Assembly (NCBI RefSeq): GCF_001548395.1
Contig: NZ_AP017367.1
Coordinates: 5,369,001 to 5,433,000 of the forward strand
Length of the DNA: 64,000 nt
From: Leptolyngbya sp. O-77
GTDB taxonomy: Bacteria > Cyanobacteriota > Cyanobacteriia > Elainellales > Elainellaceae
Direction of reading: 5' to 3'
Position 1 is the first letter of the stretch; each line of letters starts with the position of its first letter. The notes beneath the pieces are model-generated. The model had not been told where the DNA came from and did no database searches. It saw only the letters and a list, made by a program, of their open reading frames with translations. Both the position numbers and the translations under genes were made by a program. Positions 32,273-41,451 of the stretch are shown here, piece after piece.

Positions 32273-33907
32273 TCAGGTGATCACCGTCGGCTTATCCATG
32301 CCTGTATATTCCTTGATCTGGGCAATCTCTTCGGCGATCGCAATCAGGTCGCCCAGCGCCACCTGCGGGTCGAGGTTGTGTTTGGCAATGTTGGGTTCGT
32401 AGCTTTCCAGATAGAGCCGCAGCGTTGCGCCCTTGGTGCCCGTACCCGACAGCCGCAGGATCAGGCGAGATCCATCCGTAAAGCCAATGCGAATGCCCTG
32501 ATTTTGGCTGACACTGCCGTCTACCGGGTCGGTGTAACTGAAGTTATCGGCATATTCGACCGTGTAGGAGCCGAAGGTTTTGCCAGGCAGCGTCGGCATT
32601 TGCGCCTGGACGTGATCAACCAGTGCCTTCGCGCGATCGCTCGCCACCTCTTCATAGTCATGCCGCGAGTAGAAGTTGCGCCCAAACATCTGCCAATGTT
32701 CCCGCACAATCTGCTCGACGGGCTGTTGCCGCACCGCCAGAATATTCAGCCAAAACAGCACCGCCCAGATACCGTCCTTTTCGCGGATATGGTTCGACCC
32801 CGTGCCAAAGCTCTCTTCGCCGCACAGCGTCACCTTGCCCGCATCCAGCAAATTGCCAAAAAACTTCCAGCCCGTCGGCGTTTCATAGGAGCCAATGCCC
32901 AGCCGCTGGGCCACCCGATCTGCCGCTGCGCTGGTGGGCATTGAGCGGGCCACCCCTGCCAGTCCGTCCTTATAACCAGGAATTAAGTGCGCGTTTGCCG
33001 CCAGCAGCGCCAAGCTATCGCTGGGGTTGACGAAGAAATTGCGCCCCAAAATCATGTTGCGATCGCCATCTCCGTCAAACGCAGCCCCAAAATCCGGCGC
33101 GTCCGCTTTGAACATGATCTCCACCAGCTCATGGGCATAGGTCAGGTTGGGGTCGGGATGTCCGCCGCCAAAATCCTCCAGGGGCGTGCCGCTGCGAACC
33201 GTGCCTGCGGGTGCGCCCAACTGCTGCTCAAAAATGGCATGGGCGTAGGGCCCAGTAACGGCGTGCATCGCGTCAATGCACAGGCGAAACGAGCCATTGG
33301 TCAGCAGCGCCCGAATCCGGTCAAAGTCAAACAGCGACTCCATCAATTCCTGATAGTCGGCTACGGAGTCGATCACCTCGACCACCATGCCACCCAGCTT
33401 GCTTTCGCCCAGCGTGTCGATGTCTACATCGGGCGCATCCAGGAGCTTGTATTCCGTGATTTCTTTGGTTCGTGCGAAGATCGCCTCCGTTACCTTTTCC
33501 GGCGCAGGCCCGCCGTTTTCTATGTTGTATTTCACGCCAAAGTCAGCTTTTGGGCCGCCGGGATTGTGGCTAGCAGAGAGAATAATGCCGCCAAAGGCCT
33601 TGTATTTGCGAATCACGCAGGAGGTAGCAGGCGTGGAGAGAATGCCGTGTTGCCCCACCTTCACGCGGCCCCAGCCATTGGCCGCCGCCATTTTGAGAAT
33701 AATTTGGATCGCCTCGCGGTTGTAATAGCGGCCGTCGCCGCCCAGCACCAGGGTTTGCCCCTGATAACCCTCCAAACTGTCAAAAATCGACTGGATGAAA
33801 TTTGCGAGATAGTGGGGCTGTTGAAAGATGGGGACAGACTTCCGCAGCCCCGAAGTCCCAGGCTTCTGATCGGCAAAGGGCTGTGTAGAAACGGTTTGAA
33901 TATTCAT
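32273..33907 (-). CDS. pgm: phosphoglucomutase (alpha-D-glucose)
   Basis: Interconverts glucose-1-phosphate and glucose-6-phosphate, linking glycogen and sugar-nucleotide synthesis to central metabolism. It has 544 residues from the ATG at 33905-33907 (MNIQTVSTQPFADQKPGTSGLRKSV), preceded by GAGAGG. A TTG two codons upstream is ignored. Seen: GTSGLRK substrate loop, the phospho-serine loop GGIILSASHNPGGPKADFG, Mg site AAFDGDGDRNMILG, sugar loop CGEESFGTGSNHIREKDG, and phosphate-binding RLSGTGTKGATLRLY. Same strand as gpmA and pyk upstream. Confidence 0.97.
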   Translation of the reverse strand: MNIQTVSTQPFADQKPGTSGLRKSVPIFQQPHYLANFIQSIFDSLEGYQGQTLVLGGDGRYYNREAIQIILKMAAANGWGRVKVGQHGILSTPATSCVIRKYKAFGGIILSASHNPGGPKADFGVKYNIENGGPAPEKVTEAIFARTKEITEYKLLDAPDVDIDTLGESKLGGMVVEVIDSVADYQELMESLFDFDRIRALLTNGSFRLCIDAMHAVTGPYAHAIFEQQLGAPAGTVRSGTPLEDFGGGHPDPNLTYAHELVEIMFKADAPDFGAAFDGDGDRNMILGRNFFVNPSDSLALLAANAHLIPGYKDGLAGVARSMPTSAAADRVAQRLGIGSYETPTGWKFFGNLLDAGKVTLCGEESFGTGSNHIREKDGIWAVLFWLNILAVRQQPVEQIVREHWQMFGRNFYSRHDYEEVASDRAKALVDHVQAQMPTLPGKTFGSYTVEYADNFSYTDPVDGSVSQNQGIRIGFTDGSRLILRLSGTGTKGATLRLYLESYEPNIAKHNLDPQVALGDLIAIAEEIAQIKEYTGMDKPTVIT

Positions 33908-34376
33908 CGACAATCCTCTCGGTTAAGCAAGTTCATGCGCTGACCCGTGGTTGGGGGATTTCATTTGGACAGGGCTGCCCCAGCTCACAGTCATCTACAA
34001 AGTCATCTACAAAGTCATCTAGTACCTAGTACAAAGTCGTCTAGAAAGTTGTCTAGATTATTAGATTGTCCAGCGTCGTTTTGGCGATATCCCTAAGTGC
34101 ATCTTCGGTAAAAAAGGCCGGGTGTCCGGTCTAGATGCCCCAACGATTTTACCCTTGAGTGCATCGAGTGCATCAGTTACCGCTTACGCTTCAACTACTG
34201 CTTACGCTTCAATGAACATTGGCCCCTGTCCCTGGCTTGTGCCGACGCTTTCCAGAACTTCGGGGTTGCCAGCCTTGGCGCTCTTGGCGCTCTTGGCGCT
34301 CTTGGCGCTCTTGGCGCTCTTGGCGCTATGTACCCCCCATTCTCTGGCCCGTTGCTGGCAAATCCCTAGCCTTCGC
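33908..34376. other. repeat-rich spacer between pgm and gpmA
   Basis: A 469-base gap without a supported gene. It holds 12-base repeats around AAAGTCATCTAC (about 33989-34055), a TTACGCTTCAAC/TTACGCTTCAAT pair near 34183-34212, and the perfect 9-base array at 34274-34327. Confidence 0.65.
34274..34327. repeat. six perfect copies of CTTGGCGCT
   Basis: A 54-base minisatellite of six identical 9-base units, between the ends of pgm's upstream region and the gpmA stop codon. Perfect identity suggests recent slippage expansion. No hairpin or coding role is evident. Confidence 0.9.
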
Positions 34377-35072
34377 CTACAGATCCAGCACCACCTTGTG
34401 GGTCACTTCGCCGTGTTCATCAATGTCATACACGATCGGCACAGCGGTTCCCAGTTCCAGCTTGGCGACCTCTTCGCCCGATAGCTTATCCAGCTTCATG
34501 ATGATGGAGCGGAGCGAGTTGCCGTGCGCGGCGATCATCACGTTTTTGCCTTGCAGCAAGTAGGGCAAGATGGTTTCGTTGAAGTAGGGCAAGACGCGGG
34601 CCTGCGTGTCTTCCAGGCTTTCGCCCCCAGGGGGCGCGATGTCGTAGGAGCGTCGCCAAATTTGCACTTGATCGGCTCCGTATTCCGCCGCGGTTTGGGC
34701 CTTGTTCAGCCCTTGCAGGTTGCCATAGTAGCGCTCGTCCAGGGCTGCGCTAGTGAAAATGGGCAGCACTTCATCTGGATTGTCGTAGTTATCCAGACCT
34801 TTCCAGTCGGGGTCATCGTCGTCATGCTGAATGATGGGAATCTTGCCGCCGCAGATGTCGTCGCACTCGGTCAAAATGCAGACTGCGGTTTCAATCGCCC
34901 GAATCAGCTTGCTAGTAAACACCACATCTACACGATATTCTCGCAGCTTGGTCGAGGCAATCGTTGCCTCGGCGCGGCCCCGTTCGCTCAGCGGCACATC
35001 GACCCATCCGGTGAACTTGTTGACCGCGTTCCAGAGGCTCTGTCCATGCCGGGTCAGAATTAATTTTGCCAT
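34377..35072 (-). CDS. gpmA: 2,3-bisphosphoglycerate-dependent phosphoglycerate mutase
   Basis: Interconverts 3- and 2-phosphoglycerate in glycolysis. It has 231 residues. Seen: the phospho-histidine motif LTRHGQSLWNAVNKFTGWVD with His9, LDERYYGNLQGLNKAQTA, WRRSYDIAPPGGES, and the second catalytic His in MIAAHGNSLRSII. It lies on the same strand as pyk upstream and pgm downstream, so the three may be expressed together. Confidence 0.96.
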   Translation of the reverse strand: MAKLILTRHGQSLWNAVNKFTGWVDVPLSERGRAEATIASTKLREYRVDVVFTSKLIRAIETAVCILTECDDICGGKIPIIQHDDDDPDWKGLDNYDNPDEVLPIFTSAALDERYYGNLQGLNKAQTAAEYGADQVQIWRRSYDIAPPGGESLEDTQARVLPYFNETILPYLLQGKNVMIAAHGNSLRSIIMKLDKLSGEEVAKLELGTAVPIVYDIDEHGEVTHKVVLDL

Positions 35073-35168
35073 AGGGTTAAAGAAGCGTTGGACACTGTGA
35101 AATCAGGTGAATTTAAAGGTTTTCAGGTAAAGTTAAAGGTTTATTGAAGTATGGAACCAGGAGATGGG

Positions 35169-36605
35169 CTATCTGGCGGCAAAAGTGCCGATGGTGTGGA
35201 TTTTGAGGAAGTTTGTGCCGCCCGTTACTTTCATGGGGATGCCACCGACGACCAGAATGCGATCGCCCACTGAGGCCAGTCCCCGTTCCAGCAGGCACTC
35301 CTCCGCCTGTCGTAGCACGGCTTCAAATTCAGTCGTTTCTTCTTGCAGCAGCACCGGACGCACGCCCCACACTAGGTTCAGCCGATGGTATACGTCGATA
35401 TTCGGTGTCAGCGCCACCACCGGAGCCGTCGGTCGCTCTTTCGATGCCAACTTAGCCGTGTAGCCCGTGTTGGTAAACGCCACGATGCACTGGAGCGGCA
35501 AAAACTGGTCAATGGCGTTCAGCGCTTCGCTAATGGCGTGGGCTTCGTCTTCTTTGGAAGGAGGATAGTTGACAAAGTGATAGTCGCGCTCCACCTCGCG
35601 GGCAATGCGCGTCATCATTTGCACCGCCTCCACCGGATAGGCCCCCATCGCCGACTCGCCCGACAGCATCACTGCGTCTGTGCCGTCGAGAATAGCGTTG
35701 GCCACGTCGCTGGCCTCGGCGCGAGTCGGGCGCGGGTTTTGGATCATGCTCTCCAGCATTTGCGTCGCCGTGATCACCGGAATGCCCAGTTCGTTGCAGC
35801 GGCGGATAATGTGCTTCTGCGTCAGGGGCACTTGCTCTGGCGGCAGTTCCACGCCCATGTCGCCTCGCGCCACCATGATCGCGTCGCAGGCGCAGAGAAT
35901 GTCTTCCAGATTTGCGATCGCCTGTGGTTTCTCTAGCTTGGCCAGCACAGGCACATCGGCGTGTCCCTTAGAAGCTAGCAGATCCTTCAGCGATCGTACG
36001 TCATCGCCCCGCCGCACAAAGCTGAGCGAAATCCAGTGGACATTTTGCGACAGTCCAAACTCTACATCCTGAATATCCTTGTCCGTCATTGACGGCAGTT
36101 TCAGGTTAAGGCTGGGCAAATTCACGCCCTTGCGGCTTTTCAGCAAACCGCCTTTCACCACGCGGCAGCGCACCTCGCGACCCACCACCTCTTCGACCTG
36201 CAATTCCAGCAGACCGTCATCCATTAGCACTTGCGTGCCTGGCGTTGCTTCTTCCCATAGGTGCGGATAGTCAATCGAAACCGTGTTGGGCTGACCGTCA
36301 AGGGCATCGTCGGGCACTAAAATCAGCGGTGCGCCCTCCTCCAGAGGAATGCCCCCGTTCGGCATTTGTCCGACGCGAATTTTGGGCCCTTGCAGGTCTT
36401 GCAGCAGCGTGATCGGCGTATCGAGTTCTGCTTCGACCGCGCGAATCATTTCAATTGTCTTGGCGTGATCTTCATAGGAGCCGTGAGAAAAATTGAGGCG
36501 GGCCACGCTCATGCCCGCATTCACCATTTTCTTGAGGATTTCGGGTGAGCGGCTGGCAGGGCCAATTGTAGCGACAATTTTGGTGCGGGGGGTGAGGAGT
36601 TTCAT
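35169..36605 (-). CDS. pyk: pyruvate kinase
   Basis: Converts phosphoenolpyruvate and ADP to pyruvate and ATP. It has 478 residues. Seen: TKIVATIGPASRSPEIL, MVNAGMSVARLNFSHGSYEDH, LQDLQGPKIRVG, active-site region CDAIMVARGDMGVELPPEQV, ITATQMLESMIQNPRPTRAE, and the C-terminal domain, VVALTPNIDVYHRL. The start is ATG 36603-36605. It is first of the same-strand set pyk-gpmA-pgm and diverges from the PNPOx-like gene across 325 bases. Confidence 0.97.
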   Translation of the reverse strand: MKLLTPRTKIVATIGPASRSPEILKKMVNAGMSVARLNFSHGSYEDHAKTIEMIRAVEAELDTPITLLQDLQGPKIRVGQMPNGGIPLEEGAPLILVPDDALDGQPNTVSIDYPHLWEEATPGTQVLMDDGLLELQVEEVVGREVRCRVVKGGLLKSRKGVNLPSLNLKLPSMTDKDIQDVEFGLSQNVHWISLSFVRRGDDVRSLKDLLASKGHADVPVLAKLEKPQAIANLEDILCACDAIMVARGDMGVELPPEQVPLTQKHIIRRCNELGIPVITATQMLESMIQNPRPTRAEASDVANAILDGTDAVMLSGESAMGAYPVEAVQMMTRIAREVERDYHFVNYPPSKEDEAHAISEALNAIDQFLPLQCIVAFTNTGYTAKLASKERPTAPVVALTPNIDVYHRLNLVWGVRPVLLQEETTEFEAVLRQAEECLLERGLASVGDRILVVGGIPMKVTGGTNFLKIHTIGTFAAR

Positions 36606-36930
36606 AGCGGCAGTGTCAGGGTAGAGGTTGCTAACAGACCCAACAAGCGAACCATTGACGAATCAGCGCACCGGGTTAATGTAAGAATTTGGCTATGAAC
36701 CTACCGCACAATCCTGAATGCTGTTTGATAGCTGGATAACAGCAGCCCAAAAATCCCTAAGATGATCCCAAGTTGGTATTGAGCGCAACAGTTCTTGTGG
36801 TAACTGCTCCATCGCTCGCTGAAACGGCGACGGATTGCCTAGCCCCTGCGCCAGAATCAGCGATCCCTGGATGGCGATCGCCCACCGCTATAGCCCACTC
36901 TATCCATCTGCCCCATCAAAGGAGGGCCCC
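36606..36930. other. divergent spacer between pyk and the PNPOx-like gene
   Basis: A 325-base gap that should contain both promoters. The right half (from 36835) is open in the frame of the PNPOx-like gene but is not needed by that family. Just before 36931 is the strong ribosome-binding site AAAGGAGG (36918-36925). No confident promoter boxes were seen. Confidence 0.55.
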
Positions 36931-37563
36931 ATGCCACGCAAATTTGGAGAAATTGCTTTTACGCCCGAAGTCCTAGCCGCTCAAGCGCAGCGTGGCTCTC
37001 GACAAACCTACGCACGCTACATTGCTAAAGGCCCGGCTGGTGACAGTATCACGCCAGAATTGTCCGAGTTCATCGCCAATCTGGACGGGTTCTATTTAGG
37101 AACCGTTGGTTCTAACGGCTATCCCTATATCCAGTTTCGCGGCGGCCCGGCTGGTTTTCTAAAGGTACTGGATGAGAAGACGCTTGGCTTTGCCGATTTT
37201 TCTGGCAATCTGCAATACATTACCGTCGGCAATCTCTCCGGCAATGACAAGGCATTTCTATTCTTGATGGACTATCGGCATCGCCAGCGAGTCAAGGTTT
37301 GGGGACGTGCAGAATACTTAGAAGGGAACACAGACGCGAACGCAAAATGGATTGAAAAACTCCGAGTTCAGGATTATCCTGCACCTGTTGAACGGGCCAT
37401 TTTGTTTCACGTCGAGGCGATTAGCGAAAACTGCCCGCAGCATATTCCCATTCGGTATTCTGCACAGGAGGTCGAAGCGATGATGGCTCCCTTGCGCGAT
37501 CGCATTTCAGCACTAGAACAGCAGCTTGCACAGGCAGAGAATAACGCTTCTAGTCATCAGTGA
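36931..37563 (+). CDS. pyridoxamine 5'-phosphate oxidase-like flavin-binding protein
   Basis: A 210-residue protein of the split-barrel FMN-binding fold. The start is ATG 36931 (MPRKFGEIAFTPEVLAAQAQRG). It is chosen over the longer frame from 36835 because AAAGGAGG lies six bases before it. Seen: FYLGTVGSNGYPYIQFRGGPAGFLKV, TLGFADFSGNLQYITVGNLSGN, and RQRVKVWGRAEYLEG, typical of the general stress/PNPOx-like group. The last 35 residues form a predicted coiled coil (MAPLRDRISALEQQLAQAE). A flavin reductase or nitroreductase-type role is possible; true PLP synthesis is unlikely. It stands alone. Confidence 0.85.
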   Translation: MPRKFGEIAFTPEVLAAQAQRGSRQTYARYIAKGPAGDSITPELSEFIANLDGFYLGTVGSNGYPYIQFRGGPAGFLKVLDEKTLGFADFSGNLQYITVGNLSGNDKAFLFLMDYRHRQRVKVWGRAEYLEGNTDANAKWIEKLRVQDYPAPVERAILFHVEAISENCPQHIPIRYSAQEVEAMMAPLRDRISALEQQLAQAENNASSHQ

Positions 37564-38149
37564 GCAATTTTATCAAGTAATTTTATCCTTGATGAACCGC
37601 AGGGTCGTTGAGGTCATTTACCAGTTTTCAATTCATTTGTACCAATCACCACTCGCAAAGCTCTTGCCAAGCAATGAAGTCTGCTGAGCGTAGGGCGATC
37701 GCCCTACGAACTTGGGGCGATCGCGCTGTTGACTATTATTCTGCCCAAGGATTTTGTAGTTTAGCTCACAGAATTCCGTCTAAACCCGGTTGCAATGCTA
37801 CATCCAAGATCAGGGAAACCCTGGCTCAGTGGGTAATTGCCGCCCAAAAAGCAGGGATTACCGACCGTCTGTGCTAGAATTAAATTGCTGGATATAGATG
37901 TGCTACCCATCTACGTTGTTGCTTTTTGGTTGCACTTTTTTCATTGACTTGTTTTTTTGATTTAGGTTGCATTCCAGCTATTGCATTGAACTTTAACTTT
38001 TTGCAGTTTTGCTTCAGTGGAAAGTTTTCAGACATATTCACCTAGCCTCAGCTTCTAAAGATAAGTTTCACTTTTTAAAGTCCTGACTTTTGAACTGAGC
38101 CAAGCAAGGTTCATCCGCTGTCCCTTTGTACACCAGTGAGGATCATCGA
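37564..38149. other. non-coding spacer, T-rich on the right
   Basis: A 586-base gap. The frame at 37608-37877 has no recognised motif. Palindromes TAGGGCGATCGCCCTA near 37690 and other HIP1 copies are present. Bases 37910-38060 are T-rich on the plus strand with many TTTT tracts, a likely upstream promoter region for the anti-sigma-like gene. No boxes were assigned. Confidence 0.5.
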
Positions 38150-38599
38150 GTGATCGCAATCACACCTCGTCCCAATGGGCGAAAGTGGGGTACTGTAAGC
38201 TTTGCGTCTACTTTGCATCTGGGTCCAGTCTTGGACTTGCTGCTGGCTGATATTCCGCCACGCTGGAGAGCAGAGGTGCGTTTAGGACTTCAAGAGGCGC
38301 TGGTTAACGCAGCAAAGCACGGCAATAATCTCGACCCAAACAAAACCATTCTGGTTGAGTTCTACATTGTCAATAACGAACACTGGTGGATTATTTCCGA
38401 CCAAGGCTGCGGGTTCGACCCTGCGGGGCCATGCCGAGAGGATTGTGTCGGGCGATCGCCCCAGGAGCAGCGAGACTGTGGCCGTGGACTCTATATCCTC
38501 CATCAGATTTTTGACCAGGTACACTGGAATGCAGACGGCACAGAGCTTCGCCTTTGCAAGCAGGTTCGGAGCCGGGGGCGTTTGCCGCTCCTCTCTTAG
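38150..38599 (+). CDS. anti-sigma factor-type (RsbW-like) ATPase
   Basis: A 149-residue GHKL-fold protein. The GTG at 38150 is preferred as start because GAGG lies about eight bases upstream; a TTG at 38126 would add eight residues. Seen: N-box VRLGLQEALVNAAKHGNN with Glu and Asn, G1 box SDQGCGFDP, and G2 box CGRGLYILHQIFD. Such proteins bind ATP and phosphorylate or sequester partners in sigma-factor switching. No partner gene (anti-anti-sigma or sigma) is adjacent. It converges on larC with a six-base gap. Confidence 0.85.
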   Translation: MIAITPRPNGRKWGTVSFASTLHLGPVLDLLLADIPPRWRAEVRLGLQEALVNAAKHGNNLDPNKTILVEFYIVNNEHWWIISDQGCGFDPAGPCREDCVGRSPQEQRDCGRGLYILHQIFDQVHWNADGTELRLCKQVRSRGRLPLLS

Positions 38600-38605
38600 T
38601 GGACG

Positions 38606-40252
38606 CTAGTGGGCGCTCTCTGCCCGGAGTTGGGGCTTTGGGTTCCGATTCTCCCAGGCGCGTAAGGCGGCTCGATGCACATCGCTCCAGGAAACTTGGC
38701 GATCGCGGGCGATTTTGGCACAATCTTCATACTCCGGCTGGACGTTGAGCAGTTCTCCGCTAACGGGATGCTTCCCCAGCTTTATTGGGACTTCTCCAAA
38801 TTCCGTCTCGACCGTCTGAAATTCTCGATCGAGCAGGGTTCGCTGCTGCACTGACTCGCGGATGCCCAGCGTCGTTGTTTCGCGAAACAAGACGGCTTTG
38901 CAAATTTCGGCCAGATCAATCGGGCAAATTACCGTCAGCAGCGTGCCCAGGCGCGATTTTTTCATGGTGACAGGCTGCGTAAACACGTCCAGCGCTCCCG
39001 CCGCCAGCAGTGTTTCTAGCGTGTAGGCGATCGCCTGTGGGTTTGCATCATCAATCTGCGTCTCCAGAACCGTCACCTGGGTATTGGCTCCCTGAGCAGC
39101 AGGCGTTACTGCTTTAGCAGACTGGGGTAAGTGAATCCCTGACGGAATGGTGTGGGCCACCGTCTGTCGATAGGCAAAGCTACCCGCCCCCAGTTCCGAT
39201 AATTCCCCAATCCACAGCCGCAGAATATTGGGAATCGGCAGATCGCGCCCGCCCGCGCCCAGCCCCACGCGGGTCAGCGTCATCGGGGGTGGCGGGCCAA
39301 AACTGGCTGCCAGGGTCGTGGCGATCGCCGCCCCGGTGGGTGTGACCAATTCTCGCTCAATGCCGTTGCTGTAGATTGGCACCTGCCGCAGTTCCCACAG
39401 CTTCAGCACCGCAGGCGAAGGCACCGGGAGCCGCCCATGCGCTGCCCAGATGGTGCCGCCGCCGGTCGGCATCGCCGAGCAATACAAATGCTCAATGCCC
39501 AGCCAGTCCAACCCCAAGCAGGTTCCCACGATATCTACAATGGCATCTGTCGCTCCGACTTCGTGGAAATGGACGGACTCGATCGGAATCCCGTGAACCG
39601 CACTTTCGGCGATCGCCAACTGTCGAAACACCGCCAAACTCCACGCTTCGGCCCGAGGCGGCAATCCCGCTGCCAAGATCAACTGCTCGAGGTCTGCCAG
39701 ATGCCGAGTTCCTGCGTGATGGTGTGGGGCAAGATCATGAGACGGATGCTCAGATTCATCAATCGCATTCCTGACACCATCTATAGAATCGGTATGAGCA
39801 ACCGAATGGTTGTGCGAATGCGGATGAAAATGCTTTGCAGAATCATCGGAAGAATCAGACTCATGCGTATGAACATGACTCTGATGAGAATGTAAATCCG
39901 AATGCGTTTCTGAATGCAGCTCGACTGCATTTTGATAAATGCCTTGATGAGTCAAGTCATTAGAATGAGATTGAGAATAGGCACGCCGAAAGGTTGAATG
40001 AACATCGACTCCTGGCTCTTGGTGCGCCAGCGCTTCCGGATCAGGCAATGCGCTTAGGTCAACGTGCAGTTTTGTTGCCGATTGCCCATTTCGCTGCACG
40101 GTTTCGACTCGCAGTGTATATTCATGGGAAATGCCCAATCGCTGAAGCTGCGTTTCCAAATACTCCAGCGGCAACCCTGCGTGAATCAGCGCCCCCAGGC
40201 ACATATCTCCGGCGATGCCCGTCGGGCAGTCTAGATACGCAATCTTGGTCAT
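38606..40252 (-). CDS. larC: LarC-like nickel-pincer cofactor protein with His-rich insert
   Basis: LarC inserts nickel into the pincer nucleotide cofactor of lactate racemase and related enzymes. The 548-residue gene is one uninterrupted frame, unlike the frameshift-linked larC1/larC2 of Lactobacillus plantarum. Seen: IAYLDCPTGIAGDMCLGALI at the start, HFHEVGATDAIVDIVGTCLG, CSAMPTGGGTIWAAHGRLP, VTPTGAAIATTLA, and ETQIDDANPQAIAY in the C-terminal part. A His/Ser/Asp-rich insert at about residues 85-185 (HSHQSHVHTHESD, HFHPHSHNHSVAHTD) is a likely metal-loading site. No larB, larE or lactate racemase gene is in the window, so the client enzyme is unknown. Confidence 0.9.
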   Translation of the reverse strand: MTKIAYLDCPTGIAGDMCLGALIHAGLPLEYLETQLQRLGISHEYTLRVETVQRNGQSATKLHVDLSALPDPEALAHQEPGVDVHSTFRRAYSQSHSNDLTHQGIYQNAVELHSETHSDLHSHQSHVHTHESDSSDDSAKHFHPHSHNHSVAHTDSIDGVRNAIDESEHPSHDLAPHHHAGTRHLADLEQLILAAGLPPRAEAWSLAVFRQLAIAESAVHGIPIESVHFHEVGATDAIVDIVGTCLGLDWLGIEHLYCSAMPTGGGTIWAAHGRLPVPSPAVLKLWELRQVPIYSNGIERELVTPTGAAIATTLAASFGPPPPMTLTRVGLGAGGRDLPIPNILRLWIGELSELGAGSFAYRQTVAHTIPSGIHLPQSAKAVTPAAQGANTQVTVLETQIDDANPQAIAYTLETLLAAGALDVFTQPVTMKKSRLGTLLTVICPIDLAEICKAVLFRETTTLGIRESVQQRTLLDREFQTVETEFGEVPIKLGKHPVSGELLNVQPEYEDCAKIARDRQVSWSDVHRAALRAWENRNPKPQLRAESAH

Positions 40253-40561
40253 AGATGAGCCTTGGAGTTGAGAGAGTTGAGAGAACTAAACCGCTGAGAC
40301 AGCCTATCCTCAACTAATCTACAGTAAATAACGGTCAGGTTCAGACCCTGAGATGTGCGGTATATTCTTTACGCAGTTATTCCTGGGAGTTATTCCTGGG
40401 AGTTATTCCTGGCAGTTATTCCTGAATAGGCACTTGCTTGCTCCGCTCCGCACTAAAATCGGCCGCGGGCAGAGTCGCTACGCCCACAGCCGATAGTCAA
40501 TCGATTAGAAGTAGAAGATGAATCCCATATTCCAAAGGCAGGAATGATGCCGACCCAGAGA
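40253..40561. other. spacer with 13-bp tandem repeat
   Basis: A 309-base gap upstream of larC and downstream of the single-pass membrane protein gene. The only structure seen is the array at 40375-40426. Confidence 0.6.
40375..40426. repeat. four tandem copies of AGTTATTCCTGGG
   Basis: Units of 13 bases at 40375, 40388, 40401 and 40414; the first two are identical and the last two differ at the end. The array lies about 125 bases upstream of the larC start, on the larC promoter side. It could be a repeat-type binding site or neutral slippage. Confidence 0.88.
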
Positions 40562-41080
40562 TTACGGTTGTCCTGGCTGAACCGTGCCATTGGGATTCGC
40601 CATCGGATCAGGGTTCATAGAATCTGGGTTCATAGAATCCGCCGAGCTTTCGGGTGCGCCCATCATCGGATCGAGAGACGGGTCAGCGCTCGGGGGAGGG
40701 GCCGTTTGGGGGGCAGTTTCAGGAATCGTCACGTTGACATCCGGGGGTGGAGCCTGCTGAATGTTTACATCGGGGGGTTGAACGTTCACCTCAGGGGGCT
40801 GCACGTTCACTTCAGGGGGAGCAGCGGGTTCTACCTGGGGCTGGGTATCGCTGCGCTGGGCCAGCGCGATAAATAGGGCGGTAAAGCCTGCGATCGCCGC
40901 CAGCATCAGTCCAAGGAACAAGCTTCCGGAGGTATTGGCATTGTCTCGCGCCATTTCGGCCTGGCGACGAGCTTCGCAAGCATGAAGTTCGCGATCGCGC
41001 AATTCACGATTTTGCAACTCAGCGTTTTGCATGTCCCGAATGCGGGCCTCGTTCTGCCGACTATAATCAGGGTTACTCAT
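40562..41080 (-). CDS. single-pass membrane protein with Pro-rich repeat tail
   Basis: A 172-residue protein. Residues 1-48 are charged and probably helical with repeats (NAELQNRELRDRELHA). One membrane segment lies at about 51-73 (GSLFLGLMLAAIAGFTALFIA). The rest is a Pro/Asp/Asn/Val-rich tail with PPEVNVQ repeated three to four times (PEVNVQPPEVNVQPPDVNIQ). Charge distribution suggests a cytoplasmic N-terminus and external tail. No family recognised. Confidence 0.65.
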   Translation of the reverse strand: MSNPDYSRQNEARIRDMQNAELQNRELRDRELHACEARRQAEMARDNANTSGSLFLGLMLAAIAGFTALFIALAQRSDTQPQVEPAAPPEVNVQPPEVNVQPPDVNIQQAPPPDVNVTIPETAPQTAPPPSADPSLDPMMGAPESSADSMNPDSMNPDPMANPNGTVQPGQP

Positions 41081-41451
41081 GGTTTATTACCTCAGCTTAT
41101 CAAATGGTTTTTTCCTGGGATTTCAAACCGTTCCGAACCCTGTTCACTAGCTGTGACTAGGTTTATGACAAAAGCAGGTTCATCGTAGGTTCACCCATGA
41201 ACGCTTCTACAGCGTTTTTGAAGCTGGTGAGGTACGTGGATAGTCAAGAAGCGTTTGCCTCGTTAGGACTGTGCGTGCCTCGCCCCGCAAGAAAATGCTG
41301 TATTCCTAAACCAATCCCAAAAATTATCTAGTACAAGCTCCGAAACATTACACACCAAGGTAATGGCTGGGTTGCATAAAACGGTTCTATCGCAGGCCGG
41401 GAAGCCATGTCGTTCTCAGGGCTGAGGTGGAGAGGCGATCCGGGCATAGGG
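41081..41451. other. non-coding spacer
   Basis: A 371-base gap between the membrane protein gene and the scpB stop. A 45-codon frame from ATG 41198 has no recognisable features. No terminator was seen. Confidence 0.5.

Noticed and set aside
32987..33943. 318-codon forward frame over pgm
   Set aside because: Antisense to a fully motif-supported pgm; no domain or ribosome-binding site.
37608..37877. 89-codon forward frame after the PNPOx-like gene
   Set aside because: No start signal or recognisable domain; contains HIP1 palindromes in frame and a mixed composition.
41198..41335. 45-codon frame upstream of the scpB end
   Set aside because: No similarity to known small photosystem or ribosomal proteins and no binding site.
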